A stretch of 64,000 nt of DNA from [Borrelia] tanukii (GTDB lineage Bacteria > Spirochaetota > Spirochaetia > Borreliales > Borreliaceae): positions 620,001-684,000 of the forward strand of contig NZ_CP124038.1 in the NCBI RefSeq assembly GCF_030436345.1. Direction: 5' to 3'. The translations under genes were made by a program, and so were the position numbers. A model generated the notes under the pieces. It was not told where the DNA came from and did not search any database. It worked only from the letters and a program-made list of their open reading frames with translations. Every line of letters begins with the position of its first letter. Positions within the stretch are counted from its first letter, which is position 1. Positions 58,721-64,000 of this stretch are shown one piece after another.

Positions 58721-59512
58721 TTAAAGCTCAGCATCTGTTGTTAATTTTTTAATTCCTATAAATTTATTAATAATAAACAAAAGACTCAATATTGCAAAAA
58801 ATAGTATAGCAGAAATAGCATTTATTACGGGCTTTATGCCTCTTTTCGTGAGCGAGTTTATTAAAATAGCTAAATTATTAAATCCTTGCCCAGTAGTGAA
58901 AAATGATATCAAAAAATCATCTATTGATAATGTGAATGCAATAAGAGCTCCAGTTGCTATACTTCCGACTATTTCTGGATAAATTATATTGAAGAATATC
59001 TGAATTTCTGAGGCCCCAAGATCTTTTGCAGCATCAATAATATTGTTGGGAAGAGAATATAGCTTGGGCAAAATTATTATTACTACGTACGGTGTTGAAA
59101 AGATTATATGTGATATTAGCATTGTAGAAAATCCTAATTGCATTTTTATTGCAGAATAAAATGTCATTAAGCTTATTCCTGTTACAATGTCTGGATTAAT
59201 TATTGTTATTTTATTTGCTGACAATAGTATAGTTTTTAATTTTTTGTTTTCTGCTTTGTAGATTGCGTAAGCACCAATAACTCCAATAACAACAGAAGTC
59301 AAAGATGAAATTGTAGCTATTAAAATGGTATTAAATATTGCTGACTTGATTTGACTTGAAGCAAAAATTTCTTTATACCATTTTAGGCTAAATCCTTGCC
59401 ATATAAATCCACTATCACCAGAGTTAAAGGAATAAATTATTAAGATTATTATTGGGAGGTAAATAAAGCTGAGTATTAGAAATAAGAAAATGTTTTTAAA
59501 AGTTCTAAACAT
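58721..59512 (-). CDS. potC: Spermidine/putrescine ABC permease PotC
   Basis: 263 residues, six membrane segments, with the permease EAA loop DAAKDLGASEIQIFFNIIYPEI and the family segment FTLSIDDFLISFFTTG. Forms the transmembrane channel with PotB. It begins 3 bp after the potB stop and is followed 18 bp later by potD. Confidence 0.95.
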   Translation of the reverse strand: MFRTFKNIFLFLILSFIYLPIIILIIYSFNSGDSGFIWQGFSLKWYKEIFASSQIKSAIFNTILIATISSLTSVVIGVIGAYAIYKAENKKLKTILLSANKITIINPDIVTGISLMTFYSAIKMQLGFSTMLISHIIFSTPYVVIIILPKLYSLPNNIIDAAKDLGASEIQIFFNIIYPEIVGSIATGALIAFTLSIDDFLISFFTTGQGFNNLAILINSLTKRGIKPVINAISAILFFAILSLLFIINKFIGIKKLTTDAEL

Positions 59513-59515
59513 ATT

Positions 59516-60319
59516 TTATTCCCCATTATTTTTTCGCATTAATTTTATTATTATTAAATTAAAAATTAATATTACTAGCATTAAAATAAATGAAATTGCA
59601 GCACCAGTATTCCAATCTTCCAAGAAAAGAAACTGTTTGCTTATTAGGTTTCCTATTAAAATTTGTTTAGAACCTCCTAGCAAATCTGAAATGATAAATA
59701 CCGTGATTGAAGGAATAAATACCATAATTATTCCTGTTGCTAGGTAAGAGAGCGTTAGGGGTATTTTTATATAAATTAGTATTTGCCACATTCTTGCTCC
59801 AAGATCTTGCGCTGCCTCAATGTATTCTGGCTTGATTTTTAAAAGTCCTGTATATATTGGCAAGATCATGAAAGGTAAAAAATTGTATACCATGCCTGTT
59901 GTAACAGCTTGTTCATTGTAAAGAAGATCTAAATTTCCAATTCCTATCTTTTCAAATAAGTTGTTTATGAATCCGTTTTTTCCAAGTATTCTCATCCAGG
60001 CATAAGTTCTAAGCAATGTATTTATCCACATGGGAAGTATTATCATTATTATTAATTTATTTTGAGCACTTTTTTTTGATAATGAAATTAGCCAAGCAGC
60101 GGGATAGCCTATTAAAATGCAGAAAATTGTTGCTATTGTTGCTAGTTTTAGACTTCTTGAAAAGATACTAAGATAACTTGGGTTTAGAAGCCCAATAAAG
60201 TTATTTATTGTAAATTCGCGTTTTTCATTTAAAAATCCTAGCAATATTATTATTAGTAAGGGAAGAATACTAAATGTTAATAAGAATATAGAGTATATGA
60301 TTAATATAAATTTTTTCAC
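59516..60319 (-). CDS. potB: Spermidine/putrescine ABC permease PotB
   Basis: 267 residues, six membrane segments; EAA loop EAAQDLGARMWQILIYIKIPL and the LLRTYAWMRILGKNG segment typical of PotB. Partner of PotC in the polyamine channel, with PotA as ATPase. It starts 5 bp after the potA stop. Confidence 0.95.
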   Translation of the reverse strand: MKKFILIIYSIFLLTFSILPLLIIILLGFLNEKREFTINNFIGLLNPSYLSIFSRSLKLATIATIFCILIGYPAAWLISLSKKSAQNKLIIMIILPMWINTLLRTYAWMRILGKNGFINNLFEKIGIGNLDLLYNEQAVTTGMVYNFLPFMILPIYTGLLKIKPEYIEAAQDLGARMWQILIYIKIPLTLSYLATGIIMVFIPSITVFIISDLLGGSKQILIGNLISKQFLFLEDWNTGAAISFILMLVILIFNLIIIKLMRKNNGE

Positions 60320-60324
60320 AACAA

Positions 60325-61368
60325 TTATTCCTTGCGCATAACATGAATATCATCAGGTTCTAAGAATATGTCAACCTCTTCTCCAACTTTTGTAAGTCTT
60401 GTGCTTTGAACTATCCAATTTGTTTTTTGAATTTCTAGAGTCATTTCGTAATGAACTCCTTGAAAAATTGCGGATGTTATAGTTCCGCTTAAATGCCCTT
60501 GTCCTTTTGGAAGCAGCTTTATATCTTCTGGGCGTATTACAAGGTCAACTGCTTCTTCAGCTTCAAATCCTTTGTCAAGGCACTCAAATTCATGGCCGAG
60601 CAAACTTACAACCAGCTCCTTTTTGTATGTTCCATCAAAAATATTACTTTCTCCAATAAAATCGGCTACGAATTTTGTTTTAGGCTCATTATAAATTTCT
60701 TCAGGTGTTCCTACTTGTAGAATTATTCCTTCGTTCATTACAACGATTCTATCACTCATTGTCAATGCTTCTTCTTGATCATGAGTAACATATATGAATG
60801 TAATTCCAAGTTGGCGCTGTATTTTTTTTAATTCTTTTTGCATTTCTTGGCGCATTTTTAAATCAAGGGCAGAGAGTGGTTCATCTAGTAATAGAAGCTT
60901 AGGTTTCATTACTATTGCTCTTGCTATTGCAACTCTTTGTTTTTGTCCCCCCGATAATTCATTAATATTTCTGTATGCATATTTTGGCATTCCTATTAAG
61001 GAAAGAGATGTTTTTACTTTTTCTTTTATAATATCTTTTGGTGTTTTTTTCATTCTAAGTCCAAATGAAATATTATCAAAAACATTCATATGTGGAAAAA
61101 GTGCATAATTTTGAAATACAGTATTAATTTCTCTTTTATTTGGATTAGTTTTAGATATTTCCTTAGAAAAGAAATAAATTTCTCCATTTTTTTGATTTAA
61201 AAAACCACCCAATATTTTTATTAATGTTGTTTTTCCACATCCGGATGGACCTAATAAAGTAATAAACTCATTTTTTTTAATTTTTAAATTTATGTTATCT
61301 AAAGTTTTGTTTTCATTGTTATCATAATAATGACTTAGATTTTTAATCTCTAGGATACAATTATCCAA
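60325..61368 (-). CDS. potA: Spermidine/putrescine ABC transporter ATPase PotA
   Basis: 347-residue ABC ATPase: Walker [11 protein letters not shown]-loop FQNYALFPH, signature LSGGQKQR, Walker [13 protein letters not shown] and switch His in YVTHDQEEA, then a C-terminal TOBE-type regulatory domain (about 260-347). The start is TTG 61368 with AAGGAGG 10 nt upstream; no ATG is available. First gene of the potABCD operon. Confidence 0.95.
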   Translation of the reverse strand: MDNCILEIKNLSHYYDNNENKTLDNINLKIKKNEFITLLGPSGCGKTTLIKILGGFLNQKNGEIYFFSKEISKTNPNKREINTVFQNYALFPHMNVFDNISFGLRMKKTPKDIIKEKVKTSLSLIGMPKYAYRNINELSGGQKQRVAIARAIVMKPKLLLLDEPLSALDLKMRQEMQKELKKIQRQLGITFIYVTHDQEEALTMSDRIVVMNEGIILQVGTPEEIYNEPKTKFVADFIGESNIFDGTYKKELVVSLLGHEFECLDKGFEAEEAVDLVIRPEDIKLLPKGQGHLSGTITSAIFQGVHYEMTLEIQKTNWIVQSTRLTKVGEEVDIFLEPDDIHVMRKE

Positions 61369-61409
61369 CTAATTCCAACCTCCTTATGGCCGTATTAATA
61401 CAAATCAAG

Positions 61410-61438
61410 ATTATACTTAATATTATTATTTATGTAAA
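61410..61438 (-). promoter_or_regulatory. Sigma-70 promoter of potABCD
   Basis: On the minus strand TTTACA (61438-61433), 17-bp spacer, TATAAT (61415-61410), about 40 nt before the potA start. Confidence 0.65.
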
Positions 61439-61445
61439 TGACTTT

Positions 61446-62285
61446 TTAAAAGGCATTATAATTCTTGTCAAGAATTATTTTTCCAAATTTACCTTCTCTG
61501 AATTCTTTAATTAATATTTTTGATGCTTTCTCAAGGTTAAGCCCATTTTTTTTATCAATTAATTTTCTTGCTTTTGCAAAATTTTGTAGAATATCAAGTG
61601 AATTTTTATGATAAATTTCATATTTTTTTAGTAAAATATTTTTATTATTTTGATCCATTATTTCAAGTAAATATAATGCAAGATCCATATTGTCTATTAT
61701 TTCATTTTTGATCATATCCAATATTGCAAGTTTTTTTGCAATCGATTGATCTACTAGATTGTGCCATAAGATTCCTGGCATATCAAAAAGATTAATTTCT
61801 TCATTTATTTTTACTATTTGTATATTTTTAGTGTATCCAGGTTTATTGGCAACTTTTGCGCTCTTTCTACCGGATAATAGATTTATTATTGAAGATTTTC
61901 CAACATTTGGCACTCCAATAATTAAAACTTTTATTTTTTCTTCATAGTTTTTTATTCTTTTAACAATGGCCAATTTTTTAATATTATCTATTATTTGCTT
62001 ACGCATGCCTTTTTTGTAAATATTGCTTATTATTACAGTATTGCCGAGATTTTCAAAATATTTTTTCCATTTTATAATTTCAGTTGTTTGAGCAATATCA
62101 GATTTATGTAAAAGAATTATTTTAGTTTTATTTTTAATAATTTTTTCAGTTAATGGATTTTTACTGCTAAATGGAGCTCTAGCATCAAGTACTTCTAGCA
62201 CAATATTAGTTTTTTGTAAATTATTCTTTATCAGATCTAAGGCTCTTTTCATATGGCCAGGAAACCAGTTGATTTTATTTATCAT
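61446..62285 (-). CDS. rbgA: Ribosome biogenesis GTPase RbgA (YlqF family)
   Basis: 279-residue circularly permuted GTPase, with G4 LLHKSD preceding G1 GVPNVGKSS and G3 DMPGI; the N-terminus INWFPGHMKRA is the RbgA/YlqF hallmark. These proteins drive late 50S assembly. The C-terminal helical domain (about 190-279) matches the family. ATG start, diverging from nanE; the potABCD promoter lies just past its stop. Confidence 0.94.
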   Translation of the reverse strand: MINKINWFPGHMKRALDLIKNNLQKTNIVLEVLDARAPFSSKNPLTEKIIKNKTKIILLHKSDIAQTTEIIKWKKYFENLGNTVIISNIYKKGMRKQIIDNIKKLAIVKRIKNYEEKIKVLIIGVPNVGKSSIINLLSGRKSAKVANKPGYTKNIQIVKINEEINLFDMPGILWHNLVDQSIAKKLAILDMIKNEIIDNMDLALYLLEIMDQNNKNILLKKYEIYHKNSLDILQNFAKARKLIDKKNGLNLEKASKILIKEFREGKFGKIILDKNYNAF

Positions 62286-62352
62286 GCCTAAATTATAGCT
62301 TAATGTTTATTGAATAATAAATTATTTTTTGTTTTTATATTTATTAATTTAT

Positions 62353-62371
62353 ATTCTTTTTTTAAAAGAAT
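62353..62371. promoter_or_regulatory. Inverted repeat upstream of nanE (possible operator)
   Basis: 8-bp arms ATTCTTTT / AAAAGAAT around TTT, about 20 bp before a TATAAT at 62392-62397 that may be the nanE -10. The role is unknown. Confidence 0.3.
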
Positions 62372-62446
62372 TGTTTTTTTTAAAGAAAAAATATAATCTG
62401 TATTTGAGTTTTTATGTTTTTTCTAAAAATAAATTTTACAGGAGGT

Positions 62447-63145
62447 TTGATTATTCTTGCAAAAATTAAAAGAGGGTTAATAGTATCTTGTCAAGCTCTT
62501 GAGAACGAGCCTTTACATAGTAGTTTTATTATGTCCAAGATGGCTTTAGCAGCCAAAATGGGCGGAGCTGTTGGAATAAGAGCCAATGGAGTTAGTGATA
62601 TTAGTCAGATTAAGTTGGAAGTTGATTTGCCAATAATAGGTATTATTAAAAAAAAATATGATAATTGTGATGTGTTTATTACTCCTACTATGAAAGAGAT
62701 TGATGAACTTTGTAGTGAAGGAGTAGATGTAATTGCTCTTGATGCTACTCTTAGGAATAGACCTAATGGTTTACTACTTGATGATTTTTTTAAAAATATT
62801 AAAAAAAAATATCCAAAGCAGTGTTTAATGGCAGATATTTCTTCTTTAGATGAAGCTATTAATGCTGATAAATTGGGGTTTGATTTTATTGGAACAACTT
62901 TGCATGGTTACACAAAAAGTACTAATGGTTTTAATATTGCAGATAATGATTTTAATTTTTTAAAAACCTTGCTTAATTCCAATTTGAAAGCTACTTTAAT
63001 AGTGGAAGGAAAAATAGATACCCCTTTAAAGGCTCAAAAGTGTTTTGAAATGGGGGTTGATTTAGTAGTTGTGGGGGGGGCTATTACAAGGCCTGTTGAG
63101 ATTACTAAAAAATTTGTAGAAAAAATAAATCAAGTTAAAAGATAA
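62447..63145 (+). CDS. nanE: N-acetylmannosamine-6-phosphate 2-epimerase
   Basis: Epimerises ManNAc-6-P to GlcNAc-6-P in amino-sugar/sialic acid use; TIM-barrel protein of about 232 residues with [43 protein letters not shown]-like [23 protein letters not shown] and [10 protein letters not shown]. The start is uncertain: GGAGG at 62441-62445 is 1 nt from TTG 62447 and 7 nt from an ATT at 62453, and the frame is open to ATG 62414 without a ribosome site. A G8 run (63073-63080) lies near the 3' end. Followed 46 bp later by a PTS gene. Confidence 0.92.
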   Translation: MIILAKIKRGLIVSCQALENEPLHSSFIMSKMALAAKMGGAVGIRANGVSDISQIKLEVDLPIIGIIKKKYDNCDVFITPTMKEIDELCSEGVDVIALDATLRNRPNGLLLDDFFKNIKKKYPKQCLMADISSLDEAINADKLGFDFIGTTLHGYTKSTNGFNIADNDFNFLKTLLNSNLKATLIVEGKIDTPLKAQKCFEMGVDLVVVGGAITRPVEITKKFVEKINQVKR

Positions 63146-63191
63146 TTTTAAACGTAAAGAGCTAATTTATTTTTTATTTTAGGAGGGTTTT

Positions 63192-64000
63192 ATGATAAAG
63201 GGCTTTGAACAAGCTCAAAAATTTGGGCGTTCTTTTATGCTCCCCATTGCTATTTTGCCAGCAGCAGGGTTGCTTTTAGGAATTGGAGGTTCTCTTTCTA
63301 ATCCGGAAACTGTTAAAATATATCCTTTTTTGGATATATTTTTCTTGCAATCAGTTTTCAAGGTAATGAGTGCATCAGGTTCTATTATTTTTTCAAATTT
63401 AGCGCCAATATTTGCTATTGGGATTGCTGTTGGACTTGCCAAGTCGGATAAAGGTACATCTGGTATTGCGGCATTTATTGGCTACCTTGTAATGAATGCT
63501 ACTATTGGAGTTTTAATTGAGGTATCAGGTAAGGCAGAATCTTTTTCTAGTGGTGCTGTGGGCTTTGTTCTTGGAATTAAGACTTTAGAAACAGGAGTTT
63601 TTGGTGGAGTTGTAGTCGGTATTTTGACTTATTATCTTCATGCTAGGTTTAACAAGATAGATTTGCCCAAAGTTCTTGGATTTTTTTCAGGATCTAGATT
63701 TGTGCCGATTGTTGTTTCTTTTTCTAGTATTTTTCTTGCTGTAATTATGTTTATTTTTTGGCCATTTGTACAAAATGGAATTAATAAAGCGGGAGGCCTA
63801 GTAAATTCAACCGGCTATATTGGAACACTTATTTATGGAATTTTTTTAAGGATGCTTGGGCCTTTTGGTCTTCACCACATATTTTATTTGCCATTTTGGA
63901 CAACAGGTCTTGGGGGATCTGTTATTATTGATGGAAAATTGATTGAAGGGACTCAAAATATCTTTTTTGCAGAACTTGCTGCTCAAGGTACAAATAGATT
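63192..64000 (+). CDS. ptsG: Glucose-type PTS permease EIIC, N-terminal part (runs off the window)
   Basis: An open frame from ATG 63192, with AGGAGG 5-6 nt upstream, to the window end (269 codons seen). It begins MIKGFEQAQKFGRSFMLPIA and continues PAAGLLLGIG, IFAIGIAVGLAKSD, GIAAFIGYLVMNAT, ETGVFGGVVVGI and GPFGLHHIFYLPFW, all hallmarks of the glucose/GlcNAc-type IIC family. Whether a IIB (and IIA) domain follows is outside the window; ptsG, nagE and malX-type proteins share this region. The nanE neighbour suggests an amino-sugar or glucose substrate. Confidence 0.93.
   Translation, partial: MIKGFEQAQKFGRSFMLPIAILPAAGLLLGIGGSLSNPETVKIYPFLDIFFLQSVFKVMSASGSIIFSNLAPIFAIGIAVGLAKSDKGTSGIAAFIGYLVMNATIGVLIEVSGKAESFSSGAVGFVLGIKTLETGVFGGVVVGILTYYLHARFNKIDLPKVLGFFSGSRFVPIVVSFSSIFLAVIMFIFWPFVQNGINKAGGLVNSTGYIGTLIYGIFLRMLGPFGLHHIFYLPFWTTGLGGSVIIDGKLIEGTQNIFFAELAAQGTNR

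Overview
The window is a segment of the linear chromosome of a Lyme disease spirochaete (Borreliella / Borrelia burgdorferi sensu lato). The evidence is the strongly A+T-rich sequence, an almost intact P66 outer-membrane porin carrying the Borrelia-specific integrin-binding segment, spirochaetal lipoproteins with short lipoboxes, and a gene order that matches from memory the B31 chromosomal block around BB0597 to BB0645. P66 differs from the B31 sequence I remember in its surface loop (residues about 488-515), so a sister species such as B. garinii or B. afzelii is possible; I cannot settle the species.

Layout. 1-6800: 3' end of a chemoreceptor gene, murB, then a cysS / TIG-transglutaminase-like protein / glyA / J-domain membrane protein run. 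6800-10450: p66 and lactate permease on the minus strand. 10500-15800: dacA, cheD, UvrD/PcrA-type helicase and pepD. 15876-16283: four tRNAs (His, Arg, Leu, Gly). 16300-22000: a proteostasis block tig-clpP-clpX-lon followed by a 50-residue basic peptide gene. 22200-28100: rpsD, initiator tRNA, a GNAT-like/CDF metal transporter fusion, a small orphan gene, a frameshifted cytidine deaminase, a DHH phosphodiesterase (DhhP-like, c-di-AMP turnover) and a GH3 glycosidase. 28200-39350: tRNA(CAU), DJ-1/PfpI protein, ackA, mfd, a secreted orphan, a five-LysM amidase, tRNA-Asn, RNase M5, an M18 aminopeptidase and a lipoprotein. 39370-42700: divergent fructose PTS permease and 1-phosphofructokinase, then a small Cys-rich membrane protein. 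42800-53000: tRNA-Asp and a pncB-recC-recB-recD operon. 53000-64000: zwf, two tandem NhaC antiporters, potABCD spermidine/putrescine uptake, RbgA-type ribosome GTPase, nanE and the start of a glucose-type PTS IIC gene.

How it fits together. This is core chromosome of an auxotroph that ferments imported sugars (fructose PTS, glucose-type PTS, ManNAc-6-P epimerase, acetate kinase, lactate permease, zwf) and imports polyamines and nicotinate. Convergent genes are separated by short symmetric hairpins, and tRNA promoters are near-consensus sigma-70 elements tucked into the ends of upstream genes. I see no insertion sequence, prophage, CRISPR array or defence island. The observations most worth a second look are the TIG/degenerate-transglutaminase protein, the GNAT-like/CDF fusion with an altered metal-site motif and a palindrome at its predicted transcription start, the split cdd gene, a G8 tract inside nanE, the 50-residue orphan peptide, and the tight tRNA/mRNA overlaps.
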